Shown here one piece after another: positions 51,144-59,856 of a stretch of 64,000 nt of DNA; position 1 is the stretch's first letter; each line of letters begins with the position of its first letter. The stretch covers positions 42,790 to 106,789 of the forward strand of contig JAEUVY010000018.1 in the NCBI GenBank assembly GCA_016786565.1. The letters run 5' to 3'. Origin of the DNA: Flavipsychrobacter sp. Its GTDB lineage: Bacteria; Bacteroidota; Bacteroidia; Chitinophagales; Chitinophagaceae. The translations under genes and the position numbers were made by a program. The notes under the pieces were generated by a model, which did not search any database, was not told the DNA's origin, and saw only the letters and a program-made list of their open reading frames with translations.

Positions 51144-53384
51144 TTACCTGCCAAACTTACTTTTCAGCGCGCTCAGTGCATCGTTCATGCTCACAGGCGC
51201 GTCTTTTTGTGCCGGCTTTGTATTGTCGCGCCTGCCTGCTGCGGGCTTCCCTTGCCGCTGCGCCGGCGGATCCTGTGTCTGCTTTATGGATAGGGCAATA
51301 CGCTTACGCGCCACCTCTACTTCCAGCACCTTCACCATCACCTCCTGATTCAGCTTCAATGCCTCACCCGGGTCGGTAATGTACTTGTGCGCTATCTCAG
51401 ACACGTGTACCAATCCGTCCTGCTTCACGCCTATGTCCACAAACGCGCCGAAACGGGTAAGGTTGGTAACAATGCCCGGCACTATCATGCCTACATGCAC
51501 ATCTTCAATGCTATAGATATTCGCAAACTCAAACTGACGCACCTCACTGCGCGGATCAAGACCCGGCTTCTTCAGCTCGTTCAGTATATCCTGCAGGGTA
51601 TGCATACCTGTGGCGTCCGATATGTACTTCCGCACATCTATCTGATTGATAAGCGATTCGTTGCCTACCAGTTCTTTTACTTTCACACCCAGCTCGGCTG
51701 CCATCTTACTCACAATACTGTAAGCCTCAGGATGCACCGCGCTGGCGTCCAGTGGGTCTTCCCCATCCTTTATGCGCAGGAAGCCTGCACACTGCTCGTA
51801 TGCCTTGGCACCAAGGCGCGGCACTTTCAGCAACTGATTGCGCGAAGTGAACCTACCGATCTCGCCACGGTAGGCAACTATGTTACCGGCAATGGTAGGG
51901 CCAATGCCGCTCACGTAGGCAAGCAGGTGCTTGCTGGCGGTATTCAGGTTCACACCTACTGCATTCACACAGCTCACTACTGTCTGGTCCAGCCTTTCTT
52001 TCAGGCGCACCTGATTCACATCGTGCTGGTACTGCCCCACCCCAATGCTCTTAGGGTCTATCTTCACCAGCTCTGCCAACGGATCCATGAGCCTGCGACC
52101 TATACTGGCAGCACCACGCACAGTGATGTCCTGATCGGGAAACTCTTCTCGCGCTATTTCCGATGCCGAGTAGATCGATGCTCCGTCTTCGTTTACCAGA
52201 AATACAGGCAGACCCAGATTCAATTTCTTGATGAACTGCTCTGTCTCTCGTCCTGCCGTGCCATCGCCAATGGCTATAGCTTGTGTCTCATACTTCTGCA
52301 CCAGCCCGCGCACCCTGTGTTCTGCATCGGCCAGCCTGCCCGGCTCGTGTATATAGAAGAGGTCGGTCTTCAGCAGCGTTCCTTTTTCATCCAGACACAC
52401 TACTTTGCAACCTGTGCGATATCCGGGATCTATAGCCAGCAATTTCTTGCTTCCCAGCGGAGAGCTCAACAACAACTGGCGCAGGTTCTCGGCAAATACA
52501 TTGATAGCCTCCTCATCAGCCTTCACTTTCAGCGCCATGCGGAACTCGCTTTCCAGGCTCACCTGCAGCAGGCGCCTGTACGAATCGCGTATCGCCTTCT
52601 TCACTTGTTCGCCTGCCTCGTTGCCGCTTTTCAGAAATACTTCTTCTATCAGCATCAGCGCCTCTTCCTCGCTCGGCGCAATGGTCAGGCGCAACACACC
52701 CTCCATAAACCCGCGCATGATGGCCAGCATACGATGCGATGGTATCTTGGACACAGGCTCAGAAAAATCAAAATAGTCTTTGTACTTAACACCCTCTGTT
52801 TCTTTGTCGGCCAGCACCTTGCTTTGCACCGCTGCTTTCTCTTCAAAGAGCCGCCTCATACCCGCACGCACCTGCGCGTTCTCGTTCACCATTTCTGCAA
52901 TGATGTCGCGGGCGCCCTGCAGGGCTTCCTCCGGCGTCTTCACCTGCTCGTTAAGGAACGCAGCCGCTTCGGTAAGCGGATGGATATTGCCCTGCGCCAA
53001 CAGCAAAGTTGCCAGTGGCTCCAATCCGTTCTCTCGGGCCGTCTGTGCCTTTGTTTTGCGCTTGGGTTTGTAGGGTAGGTACAGGTCTTCCAATTCAGCC
53101 ACCGTGGTCGCCGCATTGATCTTCGCCTGCAACTCTTCCGTCATTTTACCCTGCTCGGTAATGGTCTTTTCTATGAATGCCTTACGCTCTGCAAACTCCT
53201 GCTGGCGGGCAGCCTCATCCTGAATATTCTGGATCTGCACCTCATCCAGCGCTCCTGTTTTGTCCTTCCTGTATCGGGCAATGAATGGAATGGTTGCGCC
53301 TTCGGCAAGCAGTTCCAGCACCGCTGTCACATCATTCATTCTTAGGTTAAGCCTTGCGGCCACGCTCTGTGCATAACTGGTCAT
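51144..53384 (-). CDS. tex: Tex-family RNA-binding transcription accessory protein
   Basis: A 746-aa protein with the Tex order: an N-terminal helical region (RLNLRMNDVTAVLELLAEGATIPFIARYRKD, quoted in part as TIPFIARYRKDKTGALDE), the YqgF-like RNase H domain (LLAIDPGYRTGCKVV), tandem helix-hairpin-helix motifs (SGIGPTIAGNIVAYR) and a C-terminal S1 domain (TRFGAFVDIGVKQDGLVHVS) followed by a basic low-complexity tail. It binds RNA or DNA and affects transcription. The ATG at 53384 is used; the 37 codons before it do not fit the family. Confidence 0.93.
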   Translation of the reverse strand: MTSYAQSVAARLNLRMNDVTAVLELLAEGATIPFIARYRKDKTGALDEVQIQNIQDEAARQQEFAERKAFIEKTITEQGKMTEELQAKINAATTVAELEDLYLPYKPKRKTKAQTARENGLEPLATLLLAQGNIHPLTEAAAFLNEQVKTPEEALQGARDIIAEMVNENAQVRAGMRRLFEEKAAVQSKVLADKETEGVKYKDYFDFSEPVSKIPSHRMLAIMRGFMEGVLRLTIAPSEEEALMLIEEVFLKSGNEAGEQVKKAIRDSYRRLLQVSLESEFRMALKVKADEEAINVFAENLRQLLLSSPLGSKKLLAIDPGYRTGCKVVCLDEKGTLLKTDLFYIHEPGRLADAEHRVRGLVQKYETQAIAIGDGTAGRETEQFIKKLNLGLPVFLVNEDGASIYSASEIAREEFPDQDITVRGAASIGRRLMDPLAELVKIDPKSIGVGQYQHDVNQVRLKERLDQTVVSCVNAVGVNLNTASKHLLAYVSGIGPTIAGNIVAYRGEIGRFTSRNQLLKVPRLGAKAYEQCAGFLRIKDGEDPLDASAVHPEAYSIVSKMAAELGVKVKELVGNESLINQIDVRKYISDATGMHTLQDILNELKKPGLDPRSEVRQFEFANIYSIEDVHVGMIVPGIVTNLTRFGAFVDIGVKQDGLVHVSEIAHKYITDPGEALKLNQEVMVKVLEVEVARKRIALSIKQTQDPPAQRQGKPAAGRRDNTKPAQKDAPVSMNDALSALKSKFGR

Positions 53385-53487
53385 CACTTCTCTGTTTTGG
53401 CCTGCGAATGTAATAGGATACCCCGAATTGCAGAAAGATAACTTTTTGTCAATTATAACATGTTTCCAACCGTCCCCGATCCGCCTT

Positions 53488-53521
53488 TTGCCCATCCGTT
53501 ACGCTCCTATTGTTATCTTTA
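53488..53521 (+). promoter_or_regulatory. Promoter-like site of the second M14 gene
   Basis: TTG (53488-53490), 23 bases, TATCTTTA (53514-53521), one mismatch from the consensus, seven bases upstream of the ATG. Confidence 0.4.
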
Positions 53522-53527
53522 CGCCCG

Positions 53528-55270
53528 ATGAAAAGGTTCCTGATCTCTCTGCTGTCTGCTGTTGCAATTTCCACGTCTGCTCTGGCCGCCGGTGCCGATA
53601 CGCTGCTCTTAACGCCGTTCGAGCGATCGAACGGCAAACAAACAGCTACCTACGCCGAAATGACCGAGTTCTACAAACGACTGGGTGGCATGTTCGGCAC
53701 CATAAGCATTGGAGAAATGGGCCCCGCCGACAATGGCTATCCGCTGCGGTATGTTGCTTTTACCAACGACGGTAAGTTTGAGAAGGACGATATCAGGAAC
53801 AGCGGCAAGCTGGTCATAATGATCAACAACGGCATACATGCCGGCGAACCCGATGGCATTGACGCGTCTATGATGTTGCTGCGCGATGCCGCCATCGGAA
53901 AGATAAAAGTTCCCGACAATGTAGTGTTGGTAGTTGTCCCTATTTTCAACATTGGCGGTATGCTGAACCGCAACAGCACCAGTCGCGCCAACCAGAATGG
54001 CCCCGAGAGTTATGGCTTCCGTGGGAACGCACGTAACCTGGACCTCAACCGCGACTTCATTAAATGCGATGCCGCTGAAACATTGGGATTGTGCGACCTC
54101 TTTACGCGCATGAACCCCGACATTCTTCTGGACAATCACGTGAGTGATGGTGCCGATTACCAACACACCATGACCCTGCTGGCCACACAACACGATAAAC
54201 TGGGTGGTGAGACCGGCAACTACATGTACAAAACCTTCACGCCTGCCATATACGGCGAAATGAAAAAGATGGGTTACGACCTGGTACCCTATGTCAACGA
54301 TTTCAACAACTCTGCCGAAAAAGGATGGCATGAATTCCACGAGTCACCACGTTTTCTGAGTGGCTATGCAGCACTGTTCCAGACCATCGCCTATGTGCCC
54401 GAGGCACACATGCTCAAACCGTTTAATGAACGCGTAAAGGCCACCTACGACCTGATGAAGTGCATCATAAAACTGGGTAGCGATAATATTGCAACCATCA
54501 AAAAGGTGCGCGCTACAGACCGCAAAAACCTGATGACGCAAAAAGAGTTTCCGCTGGAATGGAAAGTGGACACCACACAGACAGATACTGTCACCTTTCA
54601 TGGCTACGAATCGGGCTACAAACCAAGTGAGGTAAGTGGCATGCCCCGCCTGTATTACGACCGCAACAAACCCTTTGTACGTCGCATTCCCTTCTACAAC
54701 CACTATGTGCCCACACAGTCGGTTACCGCACCCAGGGCATACATCATCCCCAAGGCATGGACACCGGTCATTATCTGCCTGCGCGCCAATGGGGTGAAGA
54801 TGCAACGCGTGAACTATGACAGCACCATGGAGGTCACTGCTTACCACATAGACAATTACGAGACCGTAAAACGCCCCTACGAGCGCCACTACCTGCACTA
54901 CAATGTGAAGGCAACGCCATACAAGACCAAGATCCCGGTGACACAGGGCGACTATATTGTTTGGCTGGCGCAACCCGCAAAACGCTACATTATTGAAACT
55001 TTGGAGCCTACCGCACCCGATGCATTCTTTGCATGGAACTATTTTGATGGCATACTGCAGCAAAAGGAATATTACAGTGCCTATGTGTTTGAAGACCTTG
55101 CGGCAGACATGCTGAAGAAAGACCCTGCACTGAAAGCCAAACTGGAGGAGAAAAGAAAGGCTGACCCTGAATTTGCTAAAGACGGCGGTGCCCAGCTCGA
55201 CTTCGTGTACCGAAACTCGCCCTACTTTGAGCAGGAATACCTGAGGTATCCGGTATACAGACTGGAATAA
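53528..55270 (+). CDS. Exported M14-family peptidase without sorting domain
   Basis: A 580-aa exported enzyme with a signal peptide (1-20, ending ALA). M14 features: HAGE with H104 and E107 as zinc ligands, DLNRDF, DNH with H204, and a Glu in YVPEAH (E292) at the catalytic position. No type A sorting domain follows, unlike the peptidase at 2776, so it is likely periplasmic or exported by another route. The C-terminal half (about 330-580) is beta-rich and not recognised; it contains HYLHYNVKATPYKTKIPVTQ. Confidence 0.82.
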   Translation: MKRFLISLLSAVAISTSALAAGADTLLLTPFERSNGKQTATYAEMTEFYKRLGGMFGTISIGEMGPADNGYPLRYVAFTNDGKFEKDDIRNSGKLVIMINNGIHAGEPDGIDASMMLLRDAAIGKIKVPDNVVLVVVPIFNIGGMLNRNSTSRANQNGPESYGFRGNARNLDLNRDFIKCDAAETLGLCDLFTRMNPDILLDNHVSDGADYQHTMTLLATQHDKLGGETGNYMYKTFTPAIYGEMKKMGYDLVPYVNDFNNSAEKGWHEFHESPRFLSGYAALFQTIAYVPEAHMLKPFNERVKATYDLMKCIIKLGSDNIATIKKVRATDRKNLMTQKEFPLEWKVDTTQTDTVTFHGYESGYKPSEVSGMPRLYYDRNKPFVRRIPFYNHYVPTQSVTAPRAYIIPKAWTPVIICLRANGVKMQRVNYDSTMEVTAYHIDNYETVKRPYERHYLHYNVKATPYKTKIPVTQGDYIVWLAQPAKRYIIETLEPTAPDAFFAWNYFDGILQQKEYYSAYVFEDLAADMLKKDPALKAKLEEKRKADPEFAKDGGAQLDFVYRNSPYFEQEYLRYPVYRLE

Positions 55271-55325
55271 ATGGAATGGCGATTATGCCCCCATTGCACA
55301 AAAATCAAAAGAAACGTAAGAAGAA

Positions 55326-55976
55326 TTACGGAGCCAGGCGACACCTGTACCACGAAGCTCCGTCCCTTTTGAACAGAATGCGGTCGTGCATACGACTACT
55401 GCGTCCCTGCCAGAATTCTATCCTTTCAGGTATCACAATATACCCGCCCCAGTGCTCAGGACGCGGAATAGAAATGCCGGAAAACTCTGCCTCATATTTG
55501 GCGTAGTTTAGTTCCAGAATATTGCGGTGAGGTATCTCCTTGCTTTGCGGCGACGCCCATGCACCCAACCTGCTGCCCTCGGGGCGCGAGTGAAAGTAGA
55601 TATCACTCTCTTCAGCAGGTACCTTTTCTATGCGACCGTCTATACGCACCTGTCGCTCCAGTTCTTTCCAGAAAAAGAGAAGGGAAACGTTGGGGTTCTC
55701 GGCTATATGCCGCCCCTTGGCACTGTCATAGTTGGTAAAAAAAACAAAGCCTCGGTCGTCGAGGCCTTTCAAAAGAACAATACGCGCATGCGGCCTGTTC
55801 TGCGCATCGGCAGTGGCAAGCGTCATTGCGTTGATCTCTGTGATCTTTGCTGACTCAACTTCCTTGAACCATTTACTGAAAAACGCTATCGGATCGGTGC
55901 CTGCAGTTTCCTCGTCGAGGGCTGCAAGCATGTAATCCATGCGGATATCGGCAATATTCAATGGCTTATCAGACAC
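55326..55976 (-). CDS. pdxH: Pyridoxamine 5'-phosphate oxidase
   Basis: A 216-aa flavoenzyme that makes pyridoxal phosphate from PNP or PMP. Typical stretches are MTLATADAQNRPHARIVLLKG, FFTNYDSAKGRHIAENP, SRPEGSRLGAWASPQSK and the C-terminal WQGRSSRMHDRILF with its FMN-binding and active-site Arg (all quoted as short parts). It lies 8 bp downstream of a 49-codon membrane-protein gene on the same strand. Confidence 0.95.
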   Translation of the reverse strand: MSDKPLNIADIRMDYMLAALDEETAGTDPIAFFSKWFKEVESAKITEINAMTLATADAQNRPHARIVLLKGLDDRGFVFFTNYDSAKGRHIAENPNVSLLFFWKELERQVRIDGRIEKVPAEESDIYFHSRPEGSRLGAWASPQSKEIPHRNILELNYAKYEAEFSGISIPRPEHWGGYIVIPERIEFWQGRSSRMHDRILFKRDGASWYRCRLAP

Positions 55977-55984
55977 TGTCGCAA

Positions 55985-56134
55985 TTATTTTTCTGAATCG
56001 TCAGAGTTGCCGGTGTACTTGAAACTTACGTACAGGAACTCGATAGCAAGCAGGAAGAAAAAGACATAGGTGAGTGTCGGACCTACGCTGAGGTTAACTG
56101 TATCGTAGAAAGCGCCAAGGAACATTTGAGTCAT
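55985..56134 (-). CDS. Small membrane protein, 49 aa, upstream of pdxH
   Basis: An open frame of 49 codons from ATG (56134) to TAA, missed by ordinary length cut-offs. MTQMFLGAFYDTVNLSVGPT is followed by a single strong membrane helix (LTYVFFFLLAIEFLYV, about 21-36) and a short polar tail ending DDSEK. It lies 8 bp upstream of pdxH on the same strand and may be co-transcribed. No family recognised. Confidence 0.55.
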   Translation of the reverse strand: MTQMFLGAFYDTVNLSVGPTLTYVFFFLLAIEFLYVSFKYTGNSDDSEK

Positions 56135-56194
56135 TTTGGTTGATTTTGCGGTGCAATTTACATTTTAATAGCAGAAATAAAAAGGGATAACACC

Positions 56195-57061
56195 TTAGTT
56201 TTCCGCAGTTTTTTCAACAGGTGCCGGTGCCGGCGTGAACAATGGATTATTTTTGCTCGTAGGAATGATCACTCCGGCAGTCAGGATCAACTCATAAGTA
56301 CCAAAAGCTTGCCTTGCCCTGCCTTCGTACACCTTCAGATTGCTGTAGCGGGCATAATCTACTTTCTGCGAAAACTCGATAAAAGCATACTTCATCGCGG
56401 TCACCCTCAAAGCAGTTTCCACACCGGTGTTCCACCCACCTATCTGGAATCCCAGATCATTAGCTTTACCGAAAAGACTGTTCTGTACATGCGGTATCAG
56501 CGGACCAATACCTGCTTTACCGGTAAGATCAACCTGCAAATTGCGATCGGCGGTGCGGTAGAGGCCCACCCGTTTTACCAGGTTGAACAACAGGAAATTG
56601 GCACCGTTATTCAGGAAATAATAAGACCCCTGCGACTGTGCAAATAGCACATGTTTATCAACCGGCGCATTGCCCATGGTACCCTTTACATGGATATTTT
56701 GGTTATCGGTCACAATGTATTTGGTATGGTCAAAGTTGATCTCGAATGCCAGATCCTGCTTCTCGTTGAAATAATAACCCAGACGGTAGTTGTATTGCGG
56801 TATGGTCAGTGCCATATTGAAGATACCTTCGTCCCACCCGCGATGATCCTGCGCCTGCACCTTCACCATCTGATAGTCGTTGCCCAGCGATGGCTGTTTC
56901 ACCTTTATTGTAGAGCGGGTGTACCACTCCGTATTATAGCCCCAACTGGCATAAATGGCCCCTACCCTCTTCTTTTTCTCCTTTGTCTGCCCTTCAGCAG
57001 CCCCTGCCATCAACATAAATGCCGCCGTTACCGGCGCTATCATGTATAAAACTTTTTTCAT
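56195..57061 (-). CDS. Outer-membrane beta-barrel-like protein
   Basis: A 288-aa exported protein with a signal peptide (about 1-24, ending AEGQ) and beta-strand-rich sequence throughout (YASWGYNTEWYTRSTIKV, YNYRLGYYFNEKQDLAFEIN). The C-terminus has a short linker rich in Ala, Pro and Glu. It resembles hypothetical outer-membrane proteins of Bacteroidota; function unknown. A TATCTTTG -7-like site lies on its strand at 57090-57083. Confidence 0.7.
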   Translation of the reverse strand: MKKVLYMIAPVTAAFMLMAGAAEGQTKEKKKRVGAIYASWGYNTEWYTRSTIKVKQPSLGNDYQMVKVQAQDHRGWDEGIFNMALTIPQYNYRLGYYFNEKQDLAFEINFDHTKYIVTDNQNIHVKGTMGNAPVDKHVLFAQSQGSYYFLNNGANFLLFNLVKRVGLYRTADRNLQVDLTGKAGIGPLIPHVQNSLFGKANDLGFQIGGWNTGVETALRVTAMKYAFIEFSQKVDYARYSNLKVYEGRARQAFGTYELILTAGVIIPTSKNNPLFTPAPAPVEKTAEN

Positions 57062-57082
57062 CTACTTTCGTTGTTTGCCGCG

Positions 57083-57090
57083 CAAAGATA
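57083..57090 (-). promoter_or_regulatory. Candidate -7 element of the 57061 gene
   Basis: Minus-strand TATCTTTG matches TAnnTTTG, 21 bases before the ATG; no TTG at the -33 distance. Confidence 0.3.
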
Positions 57091-57168
57091 GGCCTTCCCC
57101 GTCTACGCCGCACTGATGCCCGTCAGCACAAAAATGCCCCAATCAAACATTTCGATTAATTTAGCATC

Positions 57169-58206
57169 ATGACCCCGGGAAAAAAGAAGAAAAACACGCG
57201 TTGGACGCTGATCATGCTGCTCATAATAGCAGGCATCTCCATTTTCGGCTTCTATGTGCTTTTCGGTCCCAATACCGGCGCCTTTACGCAAGACGAATAT
57301 CTCTATATACGCACCGGCACCACCTACGATCAGGTTATCGAAACCCTCGAAGAGAGCCACATTGTCTCTGACATGAATGGCTTCAAACTGGTGGCAAAGG
57401 CCATGAAACTGCAGGACAATATCCACCCCGGCCGATACCGGATCAAGAAACGCATGAGCAACTTCAACATCGTGCGCATGCTCCGCTCCGGCAGTCAGGA
57501 CCCGGTAAAGCTGGTCATCAACAAACTCCGCACCAAACAAGACTTCGCGCGCCTTGTTGCTACCAATGTAGAAGCAGACTCCTTCGAGGTGATGCGCCTG
57601 CTGGCAGACTCAGTTTACCTCTCCGAATTCGGAGTCACCCCGCAAACGTCTATGGCACTAATCCTGCCAGACACCTATGAATTCTACTGGAACTCTGATG
57701 CCGACAAGGTCCTCAAAAAGATCAGCAAGAACTACACCCGCTTCTGGAACAAGACCCGCACCCAAAAGGCAACCGCACGGGGCCTCACTCCGGTACAGAT
57801 ATCTGTTATAGCCTCAATTGTGGAGGAAGAAACCAATATGAGCAGCGACAAACCCAAGATAGCCAGTGTTTACCTCAACCGCATTCGCGTAGGTATGCCG
57901 CTGCAGGCCGACCCTACCGTGAAATTTGCCATCGGCGACTTCGCCATCAAGCGTGTCACTTCTGCCATGCTGCAGTATAACTCGCCCTACAACACCTACA
58001 TGTATCCGGGTCTGCCTCCGGGCCCTATCTGCACCCCATCGCCATCTACCATAAATGCTGTGTTGGATGCGCCGCGCACTACCTATATGTACTTCTGCGC
58101 CAAACCCGACTTCAGCGGCTATTCAGCATTTGCCAGCGACTATAAGGAGCAGATCAACAATGCCAATGCCTATCGCAGGGCGTTGGACGCAAGGAACATA
58201 CACTAA
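57169..58206 (+). CDS. mltG: Endolytic murein transglycosylase
   Basis: A 345-aa inner-membrane protein with an N-terminal helix (about 13-30) and a periplasmic YceG domain. The active site is ASIVEEETN with E219 at the catalytic position; LNRIRVGMPLQADPTVKFA and NTYMYPGLPPGPICTPS follow, as in all MltG proteins. It cuts nascent glycan strands and so helps set their length. The downstream gene is convergent with 6 bp between the stops. Confidence 0.94.
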   Translation: MTPGKKKKNTRWTLIMLLIIAGISIFGFYVLFGPNTGAFTQDEYLYIRTGTTYDQVIETLEESHIVSDMNGFKLVAKAMKLQDNIHPGRYRIKKRMSNFNIVRMLRSGSQDPVKLVINKLRTKQDFARLVATNVEADSFEVMRLLADSVYLSEFGVTPQTSMALILPDTYEFYWNSDADKVLKKISKNYTRFWNKTRTQKATARGLTPVQISVIASIVEEETNMSSDKPKIASVYLNRIRVGMPLQADPTVKFAIGDFAIKRVTSAMLQYNSPYNTYMYPGLPPGPICTPSPSTINAVLDAPRTTYMYFCAKPDFSGYSAFASDYKEQINNANAYRRALDARNIH

Positions 58207-58212
58207 GCGAGT

Positions 58213-59688
58213 CTATTTCTTTTCGCTGTTCAGCTGGTTCTCTTTCATGATCATGTCCTTCACGATCAGGTCGAGGCGCGCTGCTGTTTCGCCTATTCCG
58301 TCCAGCACGGTCTTATTGTCAGGATCGGTGAAATCCTCAGCATTGAACACTTCAACAAGCCCCAGAATGGTAGCCACGTGTCCGCTCACATCGTGCGAAT
58401 GACGGTGGGCTATATCACCCATCACCAGCTTCTGCCGCTCTATGCGGGCCAGGTGTTTGGCCTTCTCAGCAGCCAGTTCGCGCGCATAACGCTTCTGTGC
58501 CTGAAACTTGCGCACCACCACGGCTATTACCACCAGCAACAGAACGATAGCAATGATGAGGATGATCCGTTCATTTCTCTTTTGCGCTACTTCCAGTTTC
58601 TCTATCTGTATCTGTTTGTCTTTCAGCAGCACCTCACGCTCTGTTTCCAGTGCCGCCATCTTCAGGCGGTTCTCCTGCGAGTAAACCGAATCGCGGTACA
58701 GGACATGCTCCTTGTAACTCTCCAGTGCGCCGGCATAGTTGCCCATAAGCTTGTAGGCATCATGCAGCCCCAGGTTGTATTCTATAAGGTTATCCAGTTG
58801 CCCTATCTTCTTACTCAGCTCTATCGACTGTTTCAGATAGCTGACCGCCTTTGCCAGAAACTCGCTCCGGCTGCCGGGCGGCAATACATGGCCTGGGATC
58901 CTTGTCGAGTCCATCTCGGCGGCAATAGCAATGTACACACCTCCGATATTCCCCAGATTGATCGCCACCCCTCCATTGTCGCCCAACTTCGAGAACATGT
59001 CCAGCGCCTTCATATCATATTCCAGCGCCTTCACATAATCTCCGTATTCCTTATACACATTACCCTGATTACCATAGTTGCGGGCAATGCCGTCATTGTC
59101 TTTCAACTGCTCAAATATTTGCAGCGATTTATCATCATACTCTAGCGCCTTCTGGTAGTCTTTCTTCAGCAGATATATGATACCGATATTGCCATAATCG
59201 CCCGCGATGTTGCCTGAGTCTTTCGCCTTCAGGTCCATATCCAGCGCCTTCAGGTTGTATTCCAGCGATTTATCAAGATCGCCCATCTCCTGGTATAACA
59301 CGGCAAGATGACTGATCACGTTTCCGTACAGATTGCTGGTGGGAAAGTCTACCAGAATGGCGAGTGCCTTATTGAAGTATTCAAGCGCCTTGGTATAGTC
59401 TGACTTGTATTGATAATTAACCCCTATCGAATTGTACGCAGCTGCTATCCCTCTGCGCTGGTTCAGTGTGGTGGCCAGTTCCAGTTGCTGTTTACCATAC
59501 TTTATGCCCGCGTCCGGATCGATGGTGCGGTAGCCGGTAGAGATAAGACTCAGTAACTTGATCTTGTTGGTGTCTTCTTTAGCCTCGGGCAACCTGGCCT
59601 CTAGAGAGTCCAGAAACGCACGCCCTTCCAGCTGAGCAGAACACTGCAGGGAAAGGACCAGGCACAAAAAGAACAGCATACGGATCAT
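58213..59688 (-). CDS. TPR sensor-like protein with membrane helix and DHp-like helix but no kinase domain
   Basis: A 491-aa protein. After a signal peptide (about 1-19, CSAQ) come some six to seven TPR units (AAAYNSIGVNYQYKSDYTKALEYF is typical), a coiled coil, one membrane helix (about 363-381, IILIIAIVLLLVVIAVVVR), a second coiled segment and a C-terminal HRHSHDVSGH motif (428-437), like the phosphoacceptor helix of Bacteroidota histidine kinases. An ATPase (HATPase_c) domain should follow but the protein ends about 54 residues later. It may dimerise with a full kinase or be a truncated version. The ATG at 59688 is used. Confidence 0.72.
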   Translation of the reverse strand: MIRMLFFLCLVLSLQCSAQLEGRAFLDSLEARLPEAKEDTNKIKLLSLISTGYRTIDPDAGIKYGKQQLELATTLNQRRGIAAAYNSIGVNYQYKSDYTKALEYFNKALAILVDFPTSNLYGNVISHLAVLYQEMGDLDKSLEYNLKALDMDLKAKDSGNIAGDYGNIGIIYLLKKDYQKALEYDDKSLQIFEQLKDNDGIARNYGNQGNVYKEYGDYVKALEYDMKALDMFSKLGDNGGVAINLGNIGGVYIAIAAEMDSTRIPGHVLPPGSRSEFLAKAVSYLKQSIELSKKIGQLDNLIEYNLGLHDAYKLMGNYAGALESYKEHVLYRDSVYSQENRLKMAALETEREVLLKDKQIQIEKLEVAQKRNERIILIIAIVLLLVVIAVVVRKFQAQKRYARELAAEKAKHLARIERQKLVMGDIAHRHSHDVSGHVATILGLVEVFNAEDFTDPDNKTVLDGIGETAARLDLIVKDMIMKENQLNSEKK

Positions 59689-59839
59689 CGTGACAACAGT
59701 AGCATTACAGCCGTAAAGATATAACTTCGTCCTCCGGATATTATCGAAAACAGCATTCGAAAACATTGCATTAACCAAATACTAAAACCAACTACGGGAT
59801 TTCTCCCCTCCTTTACCCCCGTATTTTACCCGCAGTCGC

Positions 59840-59847
59840 TATATTTG
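59840..59847 (+). promoter_or_regulatory. Candidate -7 element of the flavoprotein gene
   Basis: TATATTTG matches TAnnTTTG and ends nine bases before the chosen ATG. No -33 TTG at the usual distance. Confidence 0.35.
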
Positions 59848-59856
59848 GCAACAATA

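Noticed and set aside
51387..53078. A 563-codon open frame on the plus strand across tex
   Set aside because: It is antisense to the well-supported tex gene, has no recognisable domain, and its composition (rich in His, Leu, Gln, Arg) is that of a reversed codon-biased gene.
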